A stretch of DNA of 64,000 nt from Macrophomina tecta (GCA_024180945.1 JAKSGN010000036.1:1488001-1552000), one strand, 5' to 3'; shown: positions 23,771-37,896, numbered from the stretch's first letter. Notes: a model not told the origin generated them from the sequence alone. Program-made: numbers and translations.

Positions 23771-26179
23771 GCGGCAAAGGCATCTTTCCTATCACAGCGT
23801 GGTGTGGAGATTCTCTCTGGGATGGAGTTCGCTTGAAGAACGCCTTGCCCCATCGAGGTCTCGGAGGCAGCACTCGGCCAAGACAAAACGGCCTTGATCG
23901 CAGTCTTGGACAGCATCGCAGCTCGATGGGCGGCAGAGTTCCTGGGTGCAGGCGTTGGGACCAGGATCGGGAGGCGCCGACGCGCGAATGGCGCCAGTAT
24001 GCGAGGGTGGTCTGACTTTTGGTTTCTCCTTTCATGTTCTGTCTTTTTTCTAGAAGAGGTTGGGCGAGCATGGCGTTACGGCATGGCTTCCACGTGGAAG
24101 TGCTTGAGCTTGTTATTCTGATGGATGATGCATGGCCCTAGTAATATCCCAACCAGGCACTCGGGAGCGCGATGGTCTTCGTTGTAGCTCATGCTTTGTT
24201 GCGGAGGCGGACGAATTTCCTTGTTGAGCAGCTATGGGGCTGAGAGATGTGGCTGGTGGCATCCTGTACAAGTAATCGCGCCGATTCCAACGATGATTTG
24301 CATGGCGAACTGAACGTCGTCATCGGCTGTTGTGCAACGTTGATACCCTGTTTGCTGAGCGGCGCAGTCGATGAAGCGGGCTTGAGGCTCTGTCGTCGCA
24401 CATGCCGTCGACGACATCGCTTACGGACGCGGGCAGTATATAGGGGAGGGGCTCACGCCGTATCCCATTGTGGTGTTGGCTGGCGCCCTCACTTCCGCTG
24501 CTCGTCGCCGCCAACAGCATGCGCAACGCACGACCTCGATACCCGCTCAACCTGGCTCCGGCGTTCTCTCGCGCCGCCGTTTGCTGACAGGGCTGGGCAC
24601 GCCGCAGCCCGAGCTTGATACTGCCTTGATGTCTCAGGCATGCTCTTTTTCCTTTTCCATCTCGTAAGCGCATCTCCGTCGCCAACGCTCAAATGAGAGC
24701 AAGCACGCGCAGTTGGCCGACTCATGGATGCAGCGCAGGCGCGGGCGGATGCCATCAGCGGCTGGAGGGGCCAAACTGGATTGTGACAAGAGCTGCAGAC
24801 AGGAGACAGGGGCGCTTCACCCACGAGGCATCTGGCTGGATTTTGCTTCAGCAAGCGAACAGAGCTGCTCGGCCTGCTCCGCCGACTACCCGCTCTCGAG
24901 TCATGGCGCAAGACCATCGTCAGTCCGAACGGCTACGGGCCATCAATGCCGCGAGCGGCGAGCACCCGCATGCCCGGTGCAGGGCGCAAGGCAGACCAGA
25001 CGCGCACCGTAGAAGGGCCTTTTGGGGCCAGCAGCGCGTATATAGAGGGCGCTGCTGCTGCGCTGTCGTTTCTGTTCGCTATCTGCAGAGCCTCCTTCAC
25101 CGCGGAGCAGCCGCCGGCAAAAGGCTGCCATTTCGTACACAACATGGCCCCCTTCCGGTCCCAGGAAAAGCACACCCAAGTCGAGGGCGGGCGGCCTGTC
25201 CCGGGTTTCGATACGCGCGATTCATTCGGCAGCATATGCCGCAGGCCAGATCAGCTCAAGCTCGACTGCTCGCAGCGTGCGTCTTTCCCGCACGCACTCG
25301 TGCGGCGCGCGCGACACGACACGCGCCCGACCGGCGCAGCACGCATGGCCCGGCGCAGAGGAGGCGGTCATCGGACTGCGCGAGACGGGAGGCGGCCGCT
25401 CGTGCGTGCGTGGGCGCAGTCGCGGCAGGCAGGGCGAGGTGGGTGCCAGGGAGGAGGGCGGCGTGGGCGTGGGCGTGGGCGTGAGAGCGGGCGGGCAGGG
25501 CAAGGCAAGGCGTAGCGGGCAGCCAGCAGGACATGGGCATGGGCAGCAGCATGGGCACGGGCTGTTGGTGGGCGCGGAGGGCGTGGCACAGTGGTCAGTC
25601 TGGCGGACAGCTGGCCGGCGCGCCCCCAGCAGCAGCAGCCATTGTTGACGCCATAGTGGGCATGGCATGGCATGGACACCGCAACACTGACACGCGCTGC
25701 TGCCGTCGACAAGTGGGGTCAGCGATCAAATTTTGATATCGCCCTCGGAGGCAATTGGGATTGGCGTTGGGAGCCGCCGCCAGGCCCCCACCACGGGCCA
25801 GACGCGCGCGCGCAGAGCTGTCCGGCGGCGTGAAGCGCACGAGGAGGCTTGGGTGCGGCGGCGTGCCTGGGCTGGCGGGCGCGCGCCGGCCGCCGCGGCG
25901 ACGCTGCAAGCATCGTCCCTGCTCTTGCGCTTTCCGCGGCCAAGGGCGCGTGCTGTGGCTCGTTCCTGATCTTCTGGGCGTGTTCGGTCGCTAAAATGCG
26001 CTAGTTTAAGGCTGGCTGTTAGTGCAGTCGCAACTGACGGCCTCGCGCTAGCAGGACAAGCACAATGAGGTAAGTCCAGTGCTGTGCGCGTGCGGACTGT
26101 CGACATGACCAGGAACTTTATTATTTCACGCCGCCCGCCCATCGCTGCTGCTGCTCCGCCCGCCAGCCCTCTGCAATCA
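23771..26179. other. intergenic, GC-rich promoter side of the Zn2Cys6 gene
   Basis: No gene recognised. The 24.2-26.0 kb segment is GC-rich, so long frames occur in all directions, including 263-289 codon ones, and these overlap without motifs. It should contain the leader of the transcription factor gene. A GCGTGG microsatellite sits at 25461-25482. Confidence 0.5.
25461..25482. repeat. (GCGTGG)n short tandem repeat
   Basis: Three and a half copies of a GCGTGG hexamer in non-coding, GC-rich DNA. Confidence 0.8.
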
Positions 26180-28200
26180 ATGGCAAAGGCTCTCGCCAAC
26201 CAGTCCACCATGTCCTCCACTCCCTCGAGCACGCCGGTCAAGCGCGCCTGTGACAGGTGAGTGCCCCGCCGCCTCCGTGCCGGAGTGCTGCTGCTGACCT
26301 GCCCGACAGCTGTCACCGCCGTAAGGTAAAGTGCATTGGCGAAGGCCACAAGCCGTGCAAAAACTGCGTCTCCGCCGGCCTCAACTGCACCTATAATGCC
26401 ATCCCCCAGAAGAAGGGCCCCAAGGGCTCGCGCGCCAAGGTCCTGTCCGAGCTGCGCGAGACCCAGCGCCAGTCCCAGCTGGCGGCTACCGGCTATCCCG
26501 ACCTCTTCAACGCCCACAACATTGCCCTGCAGCGCCAGCCGGGCCTGATGTCCCTGGACCTGATCCATACCTGCGTCGACTTCTACTTCCAGCACCTATA
26601 CCCCTCCCAGCCCATCATGCACCACCAGCGCATCCAGGAGGCCATTCTCAGCATGGACCAGAACGTCGAGGCCTACTGCATGATTGCCGCTCTCTGTGCC
26701 TACATGCTCATCCAGCCCAACATGACCCTTCCGCCGAACGTCGTGCCGCGGGGTCCAGAAGGCCCGATCCCCAACATCAACTTCGGTCACGTCCTGCTCG
26801 AAGAAGCCGTGCGCGTGAGAAAGAGCTACAACCACATGGAGAACCCCACCCGTTACTCTGTCATTACCTCATTCTATTTCTTTAGCAGTTACCAGTGTCT
26901 GGACAAGCACAACACCGCCTGGTACTACTTGCGCGAGGCCACCACACACGCCCAGCTCCTGGGTATGCACGATGAGGAGACCTACAAGACCGGTGACTTC
27001 ATTGAGACGTCGCGACGCCGCAGATTATACTGGCTGCTCTTTATCCAGGAGAGGTCGGTCCATTGATCGTGGTTGTGTGGAGATTTCGCCGAAGCTGACT
27101 TCCCCGCAGAGCGTACGCCCTCCACAAGCACCGTCCCATCACGCTTGACGCTACCATTGAACTTCCTACTCAGGATGAAGACCCCACAGAACGAATCCAA
27201 CTCTCAGGCTTTATACACCTCATCAATCTCTACAAGCCCTTCGACCACACATTCATGGGCTTGTGGAACAAAGTCCGCACCGGCTGCCTCCCTTCGTGGC
27301 TCGCGCAGATGCAGAACCAGCTCTCGGACGCACTCCCGAGCTACCTCGAGGGCACCGAGGCCCAGGCGGTTGATCTGCGGACTTCGCAACAATGGCTGCG
27401 CACCATGGTCTGGCAGCTTGCTATCAGCCATGGATTCATTTCCTCCATGTCCACGGATAATACCATGAGCTTCAAGTATCCCATTGAGATTGCGCGCGAC
27501 CTCATCACCATGTCCAGCCAATTCTCCCAGCAGGCGATGGAGGTGCACGGAGTCGGCCTGGTAAGTTCTCTGAGCGCGCGTGTGCCGCTTGCCAATAGTG
27601 AATATTTGCTGACCGCAATTTTTTCTTTTCTTTTTTCCCCTGCAGATTGAGAAACTTTTCGACGTGGCATGCACTCTGACCGACGTCATGGCTTGCGTGC
27701 CGATGGAGCAAAACTCGTTCGAGATTGGCCCGCGCGATTACCTCGGGCGCTTTCTGAACCTCATCTCGACGCTTCGCGGCGGGCAGTCGCGCTATCTCGC
27801 CTTGCTCCTTCAGAAGATCAACGAGGTGCTGCCAAACATGGCAGTCCCTATGCCACGTGGTTTGAGCGCTACGTCGACTCCTGCCAACGCACGTCTCGAA
27901 GAGCTGTACGAAAGTCCCGCTTCCGTCTCTGCACAGGGGTCGCACGTGGGATCGCACGAGGCGACGCCGTTCGAATCGCCGCCTCCCATGAGTATGCCGG
28001 TGCCTGTCAGGCAGAGCAGCCATTCGAGCATGCCTTACCCTGACATGCAGGTCACACCGCCATTAGTCCCGCAGAGCCAGGGTTTCCCGACCTTTTCGAC
28101 AGCCATGGGGTTTGCTCAGAGCACCACTACGGCGGCACCGCCGCAAGGAGCCTACCAGACGCACTCGCAGCATGGCGCGCACGGCGGCTTCCCCGGCTGA
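26180..28200 (+). CDS. Zn(II)2Cys6 fungal transcription factor
   Basis: Exons 26180-26256, 26310-27053, 27110-27560 and 27646-28200 give 608 residues. Donors are GTGAGT, GTCGGT and GTAAGT; all phases agree. Cys24, Cys27, Cys34, Cys42, Cys45 and Cys52 (CDSCHRRKVKC ... PCKNCVSAGLNC) form the zinc cluster that binds CGG half-sites; intron 1 splits it between CD and SC. A basic linker (QKKGPKGSRAKVLSELRE) follows, of the kind I recall from sugar-utilisation regulators of this class. A fungal-specific middle homology region spans about residues 90-430 (FIETSRRRRLYWLLFIQERAY is its typical core). The C-terminus is Pro/Ser/Gln-rich and could be an activation region. It is a nuclear DNA-binding regulator with unknown targets. 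No adjacent gene is an obvious target. Confidence 0.9.
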
Positions 28201-28509
28201 CGAGCTACGCCGCGGTGCACGAGTCAAGATACATAGAGGGCATGTGTGTGTGAGGACGGCATTCAAGCCTTGCACTATCTTTTCTTGGTTTCCGTTTCCA
28301 TTGTGATGAGCGACCAGGGTCCTGCAGCCTTGCCTACCCTTGGTGCGCGAATCATACGGGGAAACCGCCGCCGCCGCACCGAGATTGCCCGAATTAGGGC
28401 GTTGGGCAGGGTGCCCCGGCAGGCTCGCGGTTTACTGATTCGGACAGAACAACGTAAGAACTCGGAAAACGAAAAGCACAAGTTCGGGCTCTGGATGGGG
28501 GACGCTATA

Positions 28510-28516
<7 letters not shown>

Positions 28517-28543
<27 letters not shown>
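28517..28543. repeat. (GA)13 microsatellite
   Basis: Thirteen GA units preceded by GTGTGT, about 320 bases downstream of the transcription factor stop codon. Confidence 0.95.
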
Positions 28544-28547
<4 letters not shown>

Positions 28548-29713
28548 AAGGACCACAACCGTTACACGCAGGCCCGCAGCATCATCGGGCGACCGGACTC
28601 TCACTCACCTTTTCAGCTTCGTGTTTCTCTTACTTGCTTTTGCCGTTCATTCTTTCTGCAAGCGTGGCGTTGGCTGGGAGTGCGGCTGTTAAGGGAAAAA
28701 AGAGAAAAAAGGGTTACGGGTAGCGAATCAGGGTTTCTTCCCGCGGCGACGGTACGCCGTTTCGCTTAGGTTATCATCAGTTTGACGTTAGCGTGGCATC
28801 ATGGGATTTTAGGGTACCACTGTTCTTCGAAGTATAGTCAAAACCGGTCGGGGTCGGGATAAGGCAGCGCGGAGTGTCGGAAAAGGGCTATGAGGTTCGG
28901 AAAACGAGTCTTGGATTGTTGATATGCAAGCAAGAGTTAAGAAGCACGTTTCAAGGAATCTTCATCTACTGGAAAGCAAAAAAATGGAAGCGAGACTTTG
29001 CGCCAAACGACTCTTTCCCTCCTTCCCTACATACAGCGAAGCAGCAGATGTAGCCGACCGCCACTGCCTTACGAGTCCACGACGCATACATGTCCACCCG
29101 ACCACGCTTCTCTCACGTGTGGGCGCAAAAGTTTCCGGGCGATGGCGGTGGGTGTCCAGGGTTGGTCCTAGCAGACTAAGCACAGTAGGGCGGACCGCCG
29201 CTTACGGCCATAACCTCACACTGAGGTAGGGGGCTGCTGCTGTTGCTTCGCGTTTCATCCCTCCCACGCGGCAGCGCGCTGCACTAACCGTCTGATCCAT
29301 ACTTTTCCTTTCCACGCGGCAGACGATTGCCGACACTTTGATTAGGAGCCCAAAAGCCCGGCGAAAAGCGGATTGCATACGTTGCTGCTGCGCTTTGGCA
29401 GTGCGGAGCCTTGTCATTTTCCGGGCGGACCTTTCATCTCCTCTCGACACACGATTCCGAAAGAGCATGGATAAATTCTACGATCAATGCTGATGGAGGT
29501 GGTCAAGGGGGTTACAGGAAGGAAACAAGGAGAACTATAGCGAAGGAGCCAGCAGACTCTGAGGGGGCAGGAATATGGACCAATGGTATCGGCGAAATCC
29601 CGCATCGATGCTATGGGGAAACTTACAGCCACTTACTCTTGGGCCATCCACTCTTTGCACCTTCGGCATCCACCATGTTTTCTCTCGCCCACAAGGACAA
29701 CCCGCCTCCCCCA

Positions 29714-29733
29714 TTTTTTTTTTTTTTTTTTTT
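29714..29733. repeat. T20 homopolymer
   Basis: Twenty consecutive T in non-coding sequence. Confidence 0.95.
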
Positions 29734-30787
29734 GGATCTCTACCATACTTTCCGCTCTATTCCTCCACTACACCCGCTATATCCGAGTTATACAATCTGC
29801 CATGTCTTCTCTACTTGGATTGTGGTTGTTGTTGATGCGGCACGCGCTCCGGTGGAGCCTGGTGCATCTGAATCACGTTCTCCTCCCTCCTTCCTCTGCC
29901 GCCACCGCGCGCGCCGTCGGCAAACGCCACAACCCATGCTGGGGCTAGTTCCCCGCTTGAGCAGTACTGCTTCCTTCGGCGCAGCGCAAATGGTCTGAAT
30001 CTCGCTTCCAGCCATTGCATTGAAAGAATTATCAATGGGATGGGCGGCGGGGACAAGATTTGCTCTCCACAATCTTAAAATGCGCGGAGGAAGAGCAGTG
30101 AGATGGATCAGCTCCAATAGTTCGGAGTTCCAAGGGAGAGCAGCGTGTCACGGGACATGTGTGGTGCGGAAGCTACTGCGGACTCCTATGGAGCACGGGC
30201 CCTATCTGCCACGACAACCGGGGGTTGGTACGTCGTCGTGATAGGAGAGATGTTTCGTCAGTTCAGCTGCCCATGGGCTGTGTGAGTGGTATGTGGGTGT
30301 TACACGAAAGGGGCGGCGGCGGAGCGTGCGACGCCGTGTAGCACGTTGTGGCGCATGGGGCTGCTGTGGAGGAAACGGGAGGGGTGCGTGGAACGAGTAA
30401 GCTGAGCGGACGGGCGTCGTCTAATGGTGCGCAATGTGCTGGCAGTGGCAGCGTTGGGCTGCGTGGGCGAGAGGGCGCCCAGGCTGCGGGACAAAGCACG
30501 ACGGCTATCGAGATATCCCGCGTGAGCTCGTCCGGGGAGTTACACCGTAGATACATCGAAGAGGCCGTCCGGAAAGGAACGGTCTCTCGGGGAGCAGATA
30601 AGTGGTGAGTGGCTGAGGCAGAAAACAAGGAGTATGAGTTAGTGAGGTGAGGGGTGGGCACGCTCGGCTCGGAGCTGGCCCGACATGGTAATACGGGATG
30701 GGGTGGCAGCACACAGGGCCTCCCGCGCTTGCGCGTGAATACCTGCTGGAATCTCTGGTGTTTGGCTGACGGATGGCGCATCCTTTC

Positions 30788-30800
30788 TTTTTTTTTTTTT
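30788..30800. repeat. T13 homopolymer
   Basis: Thirteen consecutive T in non-coding sequence. Confidence 0.9.
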
Positions 30801-31666
30801 CTGCTCTTGCTTGCTACATACGCCTAAATACCCACCTGCACACGCGCACGCACTCGCGCTGCTGTCTAGATGCTGCAGAGCCGGGGCAATCAGAGTTTGT
30901 TCCGCATACCGCTGCTGATGGGGGTGCTTTGGGCATTTTTCAGTGCGCCAGGCGCGGGTAGCTCCCACGCAGGTCGCTGACAGCCTGCGTGTGTGCGTTG
31001 CTGGCATCGCATCGCATAGCATCAAAGCAAGCGGCGGCGGACATGGACCTTGTGTCGTCCTTGGCCACTGCCTCATTCGGTTGCCTTGTTTATTCTCACG
31101 TTGACGAAGCAGCAATCTCCCCGAGCCCTCCCGCACACTGCACTAACTTTTGCTTGACCGCCGCGCCAGCGCAGAGGAAGCATGGAAAAATAGGTGATGA
31201 CGGCGATGCTCGAGGTGCGTGTGCCGGAATGCCGGATCGTCCTGCGCGCGATTCGAGCCAGCGGCCCACCGCGTGGTTGCACGCGGCTTCTGCATGGATT
31301 TTCATGCACGGCTGCAACAGGTCTACGGGAGCAATCGCGAGAACATCGACAAGGGGCGTGAAAAGACCGCTGCTGCTGCTGTTGCTAAGCTCAAGCTCCA
31401 GATCTACCGCAAGCACTCGCTTTGCGCTCCTCGTTCTGTCGTGGGAGCACACATTGGTCCCGTTTAGCGCGGCGGCTTGTTAGTCGCGCCTTGCCAGTAG
31501 TGCATGCAGATCTACTATAAACCCCATCATCCGCACAGGGAAGAAGTTTGTGCATTAGCAAGATGCAGATTCTTGATCAGGCCAACGGCGGCGGCTGGCG
31601 GCGGCTGGGCGGAGGGCGAGCGCACTGGGTCGGGGCAGATACTGGTTAGGGTCCCCCAGGGCGGCT

Positions 31667-31691
31667 GACGACGACGGCGACGACGACGACG
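31667..31691. repeat. (ACG)n microsatellite
   Basis: An interrupted run of ACG/CGA triplets with one GGC interruption. Confidence 0.8.
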
Positions 31692-32153
31692 AGGGTGATG
31701 GAAGGCTCGTCGCGGATCCGCAGTTGCTGCTTGCTGTGACGAAGGCGTGTTTCTCTGACAGGATGCGGAAGGAAGGTGGGGTAGGAGCCGCGCACAGAGC
31801 ACTCCCTGTCTGACTGCCGCCAGATTCTTCTCAGCCCTCCTCGCTTGCGCCTTGGGCACAGCATCATCACCACCACGCCGAAGCCTCGTGACGTACGTGA
31901 CGCTGCCGCGGGCGCGGCGGTGAAGAATTCGACACAACACGTCTCCGTCGCCGTGCTGCCTGGCGCGGACGCACGCGTGACAGCTGACAGGAAGCGGGAG
32001 AGCACTGACCGGTTCTTGCAGTGGGGTGCCCGCCAGCCAGCAGGACAGCAGCCCGACGAGCACGGGATGACGCGAGGAAGGTGTTGCGATGTTGCGGCAG
32101 CCAACCACCAGCAATCGCTTTGCTAAGCATGCCATGGGTGGCCCCTGTACCGC

Positions 32154-32188
32154 GCGACGACTGCGACGACTGCGACGACTGCGACGAC
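32154..32188. repeat. 9-bp tandem repeat GCGACGACT
   Basis: Three exact copies of a 9-base unit plus eight bases of a fourth. The repeat length is a multiple of three but it lies in no convincing gene. Confidence 0.9.
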
Positions 32189-35150
32189 AACCACCTCAGC
32201 GACGCTCACCGGCAATCTGCGAGAGCCGAACAGGGTCCAGCTGCGCGCTCGACGGCCCCAGCGTCACCAACACCCCAAGTCCACCTCATCAGATCCTTCC
32301 GTTCGCCAGATGCGCGACACCCAAAGGGCTCAGGCCAGCGGCCTCGGGGCTGACGTACAGAAGCAGCATGGCCGAATCCAGCAGCCCGCAGCTGGGAGAG
32401 GATCGACCGGAATGGTTCGCAGTGATCCGCCCACCGCGCCCTTATCGCCCGCTGTGTTGCATCATCTTGACCGGCAGAGCCAGCAGGAGCGGATGGTGCT
32501 TGGGGGCGGCAAGCCATCGAGCCGGAGGAGCGGACGCGCAGCGGGCGAGGGCGGAGGAGCGGACACAATAACGACGGCCACGGCGACGACGACGACAGCC
32601 TGACGACGCACTTCCACCCACTGTTGGACGTGACCGGCCCCATCTCCACCTGCCGAGCTTGCTGGATGCAGAGAAGCATACCGAGAGGGCCCCCGGCCGT
32701 CAAACGGTCGTGCACCCGCCAGCGGAGCCACAGCGCACTAGCCAGCCCGCTTGCCTGCACCCTCGTCTCGTCTCGTCCCCTTGGGTTCAGCTGGGCTTGC
32801 CGTGGGCGCACGATCCAGATTCTCGAAGCCTTCAGAAGCCGGCCTGCGTTTGGCGGGCGGCGGCACGCTAGCTGCGCATCATCTTCTGCTTCGGCGCGGA
32901 GACAGCGCCCGTTTTGAGGCCGATTTCCGCTGCCGGCGGCTCGTTGGCGCAAACTGCTTTGCAACACTTACTTGCTTCTCCCACGTGCCAGAACCGTCCC
33001 GCCTAAACTTTGTTTTGCGTTCCCTGGATCCAACGCCGTCTAGCTCGCGCCTACGCCGGTCGACGTTCCTTGACTCGCCACGAGGGCGACGCACGCTAGG
33101 GTCAATCAGTCGGTCGGCTCGCAGGGCTTGTGCCCGGGCAGGCAAGTCGCCAGCCGGGAGGGAGATCGTACGAGCAGTGTGCGGCGGCAGGCGCCAGAGC
33201 CGTCGCCATCGTCGGAGTCGTTTCCTCCGCCTGCCTGGTCTGTGTTCATCTTGGCGGGTGGGGTCTTCTCAGCGCCAGCTCGCGCGCGATCGTCGCCCAA
33301 GAGGATGCTTTGTGTGGAGTTACAGTCCGGACGCGTGCACTGACAAGACGCAGGGCGAGGTCCCACTGCTCTAGCCTTCCTGCGCTCCGGCTGGCGCGCA
33401 GTGACGTGTGACGACAGCATACGACTCATGTCCCTCGCAATCTTCCTGCGCCTAAGGATACCCGTCCCTCGTGCCAGCAGCAAAGAAGCATCAGACCAGC
33501 CGCCGGTCTGCCACGAGGCGAGTAGGGTAGGGGTGCGAAGGATAAAAAACTGACGCGCAGAAGCGTGCCACACAGAGCCACAGGGGGCTGCTCCCGCCAG
33601 TCCGGCCGACTCATGCGTGGCGCCAATTAAAGTTTGCTTGCCCTTACAATGGACCATTGCGTCTTGCGACATCAGAAAGAAAAAAGAAGCAAAAAGAAAA
33701 AAAAGGAAATCCGCCTGGCTGGTAGGGACTGGGCCGCCCTTCCCTTGCGTTTCTTTTCCGGGAAGGCCCGGGCGCTGCGTGCTTGCGAACAGGCGCCTGC
33801 TCAGTCCAGGGATCCGGAGCAGGGTTTCTTGCATCATCATCCCCTCCTCAGCAACATTCTGGAACGTTGGAAAGTAATTGCGTGTCATGGACCTGAGCAT
33901 TCTTGAGCTGAGGTTTGTTCTGCAAGATCTGTCACTATTGAGCTATGATTGGCTACTTTTTCATGCATGTCCAATTATGGACACCTCCTCATCGTTGCCT
34001 CATCCTTCACATCTATGGCTGCATATGCGGCACCGCTCTAGATGCTACTCTACTGTTTGCAAGGGAAAGGAAGCGCCAGGAGAAGCAACAAAGACCAACG
34101 AGAAGTAACAGCAAGGCGGAGGATTGTGCAACAGTTCCTATTGGTAGTGGTTCGCTTCATTTCCCCTTTCAATTGAGGGTTTTGCTATCTGCGCGCTCAG
34201 AGGTGACTAATCACTGCAGGGGGAAAGCTCGTTGATTGAGAGGTAAGCCAACGCACCATCCGCACTATGGGTGATGAAGGGCGTACGCTGCCAAAGACAG
34301 CTATCCCTGCCGCTGGCGCTAGCAAAGCAACAAACACGTCCAGTGGATACTCGTAGGGTGCGCAGACGGGGCTTGCCAGTCGTAATCGGGTCACGACTCA
34401 CGTTGGATCGCGACCGAACAAGATCGGAGCTCATTGATACATCCTCTTACTCGGCCGGCATAAAGAAGGTTTTTCTGGAAGTGCTGGAGAAGAGGGCCAC
34501 GTTGAGGCTACTCAGCGCAACAGTCAGCCCTAAGGAGACGGTAGATGCCTAAATGCCGGGTTTCCTGGGACCGGCTGCCGCACACGGGATTGCAGGTATC
34601 AGGTTATTGTCAGCTGGCGCGGCTAACAGGTGTCAGGCAGTTCAGGGTGGCACTAGCGAGAGGTGAGGGACCAACCAGAGGGTCGCATCGTGGCAATGTG
34701 CAGGCGCAATGACCGTGGACGGCCACCGCTCCTCTCTGTTGTCTCTGATTTCGCTGGCAGGTGGTTCTCCCGACACCGATGGACTTGGACATATTACGCG
34801 AGAATCCAGGGTGCACATGCCCCATTAGCGACTGGGATGCTACGGTAGTGTTACGGTTAGAGATGAGAGAGATCCCATCTCAATCGCGTAAAGATACTTG
34901 CTAGCGCCGCCGCATGGGTAGCAATCATAGATACCCATAGTCCGTGCCCTCCACTTTTCCCTTCCGTCTGCGCGCCTCTTTCCGTGGCTGCACTGACTAT
35001 TGACGCATCAATGGAAAAACGATCTTGCATAGATGCGGGAGATAGGGAGGAATCGATGAACTGTCTGTGATCGTGCATTGGCCTCGAGATGTTCTTTGCG
35101 CGATCCCCTTTATTCCACTTCACGTATCGTGATTATTGCCGCTGCTTGTC

Positions 35151-35168
35151 TTTTTTTTTTTTTTTTTT
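35151..35168. repeat. T18 homopolymer
   Basis: Eighteen consecutive T in non-coding sequence. Confidence 0.95.
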
Positions 35169-35942
35169 CTCGATTGCCCAATGGTGGGGTCTCGGTCACC
35201 TTGCTGCGGCGTTGCGCCCATGGCACAGGAGAGAAAGATTATTTGGGAGGGAAGTTTATCTGGGCGCCACGACGGGAACGATGTGGTGGAGGCGGTAAGC
35301 GGCAGCAAAGCCGAGCGTGGCACCCCTCCCCTTCCCTTGTTATCCTTTCTCCCTCTTCTTCCTTCCCGCCCAGCAAGGTTGCATAGCGGGCGGCCAGCCG
35401 GTGGGTCGGTTGTCATGGCCCACACACTCCCACATCAGCCAGCCATGTGGCCCAGGGCAGGTAGCCTTCTTTGGGCTTCACGCTCACCTTTGTTGCCTTT
35501 CATTCTTTTCGGAATTTCCGAGAGCGTTTGTTATTGGCGGCCTTGCACATTCCCCCTTCCCTGTTCTCTCTTTCGCTTTCGCAAAACCCTCCGCAGGCAG
35601 ATGTACTTGCATACGTCAGCATACAGCAAATAGTCATGAGCTTTTTCGAGTCTCTTAGGTGCGCATGATGTCAGGGGAGGGCGTAGCCCGCGCGACTCAT
35701 GGTGGTGCTTCATCAACGATGTGTGTTGTCCCGAAACGGGCAAAAAGAATGGTGGGGCCGGGGTATGGGTGAACGGAATGTCGCGCCCACTGCTCGCTGG
35801 CTGGCTATCTGCCTTCCTCTGCCCTACGTTCAGGTCACACGCGTCATGAATTTTCCCCTTTTTTTTCCGTAGCTATCATCAAAATAATCCTTGCATATCC
35901 TCTTTCCCATGCGGGTGTGCTTTAGCGAGGACGAGCTCAGAA

Positions 35943-35974
35943 GAAAAAAAAAAAAAAAAGAAGAAGAAGAAGAG
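35943..35974. repeat. A17 homopolymer followed by (GAA)n
   Basis: Seventeen A followed by about five GAA units; such compound repeats commonly arise by slippage out of an A tract. Confidence 0.9.
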
Positions 35975-36176
35975 ATGCACGGTTTGTCGAAGACGCGAAA
36001 TTGAGGGAAAAGAAGGTTTGCGGCATGGGTAATGCCGCCTGAAACCGCGAATCAGCATTCCGACCACAACCTGGTCTTGGATTGGCAACAACGACTACGC
36101 TGTCGATCTGGCGGAAAACGATAGGCGGAAGCTAAAATGGAAAGAGGCAGGGCATCACAACGGACAAGGAGCGAAG

Positions 36177-36196
36177 CGGCGGCGGCGGCGGCGGCA
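36177..36196. repeat. (GGC)n microsatellite
   Basis: About six GGC units in non-coding sequence. Confidence 0.85.
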
Positions 36197-36283
36197 CTGC
36201 CGCGAATGGGAGGAAGAGAGCTCTGTGGGGAGCGGGTAGATTCGTGATGCAATGAGCGGCGACAAGGTTGTTGACTTATGGAA

Positions 36284-36302
36284 TTTTTTTTTTTTTTTTT
36301 TT
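36284..36302. repeat. T19 homopolymer
   Basis: Nineteen consecutive T in non-coding sequence. Confidence 0.95.
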
Positions 36303-36646
36303 GCGTTCATGATCAGTTGCGGGAGGTGCATACTGGATGGTAGAACTCTCTTTTGAATGCCCTATTAGTCCGACCTTCTTTCTTAGCACCGGGCTTTAGA
36401 TGCCCCATTCTCGTCCGGAAGCCTTTTTCTTTCGCTATTTAGCATCCACAAGCCTTTTAGGGCTTTCCGCCATGGTGTGTTTTGTGACCATGATGATCCG
36501 GTCCATTGAGCACACACACTAGAGCAAGTAATGATACTGGCACTGTATGTACATGACTCTTTAGTACATGTCCTCTCGCCAAACTATCCAGGCATTGCTG
36601 TGGTGAATACGAGCCGTGCGCTCTACTGCATGGCCTGGATCCTCAA

Positions 36647-36671
36647 TTTTTTTTTTTCTTTTTTTTTTTTT
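36647..36671. repeat. T11-C-T13 tract
   Basis: Two T runs of eleven and thirteen separated by one C. Confidence 0.9.
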
Positions 36672-37896
36672 GGCTTCACGATAACCGGTATGGTCGGCGA
36701 AGCTGAAGTCAGTCAGGACCATAATCGCCGGACGGCAAACGGGCTACTGGACTACAAACGAACACAGGACAATTAGCACACCCAAACCCAGGCTCGACGA
36801 CGTCGCGCACGAACGATGGTTGCGCCACGCTGCACCGTGTCATCGTCCGCGTGGGAGGTACCATTATATCCTGATACAGCGGCCTCAGCGGCGATCAGTT
36901 TGGATGGGGGCCGGTATCTGGCAGTCCTTCCTTCAAGGTGCTCTGCTCTCGCCTTGCGGTAGGAATACCGTTTTCGCCCGCGCGGGCACACAAGGTTCCG
37001 GCCCCCTGGCGCAGTCGGCGCGGGATGGGCGGAGAGACGGCACGCCAAACTCTGTTGTGCAGATGGTAAAACGTGGTAGACGGGGATCTCGAGGCTTTTC
37101 CGCAGTTCCCAACCACATGCAGGAAAAAGGCAGGGGTTGGGAGCTACGTGGCGGTGACGGGATGAGGGGTTCGAAGGGAATGGGGGTCGCCAGTCGAGTG
37201 GGGGTTCAGTTAGATCCCCCAAGAGGGCCTCACGTCGGCTCGTTTGTGTAGTAGTTTGATGGAAGTGAGACAGGCTTTTCCGTTGGTTGCTTTGGCAAGC
37301 GAGCGCTCCGTTCTTGATCGTATCCGTGTCGTGAAGAAGGTTAAACGTCGCCGCGTGTGGCAGGCAGAGCGGGGGATGCTGCTGGTTTGCAGCGACCATG
37401 CACTCCTGCCGGCCTTGTCATGGGCGGCGTGGGTGGTGATGCGGCGGCGCACCGGTGGAGGATCGTGGCGTGGTTGATGCTTGCCTCAGAATGTTTTCCG
37501 ATGTCTGATGACACGCAAGAGAACACGCCGCCAGCGTCAGTAAGCAGGGCTGGTGCGCTGCTACGCTCTGACGCTGGGGCTGAGGGCACCATCAGGCGAC
37601 AGCCTCATTATCTGGAAGGGAGGCGCGACTGGTAGTGTGTGGCATCCTCAAACCGCCGGGGAAATAGGCTGAGGACCGGAGAAATGGGCTGCTAGCGAGA
37701 AGCGCATCGAGAACCGCCGTCAGGAGGCTCGGGGAATAGTGGTGTGGAGATAGCCTGGTGCTTGACGGGGGCTGCGAGATGCGTGGTTTTCCCATCCAGA
37801 GGCCCGCCATTCCGAACTTTTCACGCTTCCTCGTTTCCGAGAGGGCAGCACACCGGCGCTGCTGGACGCCGTTACCAACGCTAGTTTGATGGACAG

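Noticed and set aside
32206..33900. Minus-strand frames of 253 and 264 codons
   Set aside because: They overlap equally long plus-strand frames, are rich in Arg/Ser/Pro, carry no domain and show no good start context.
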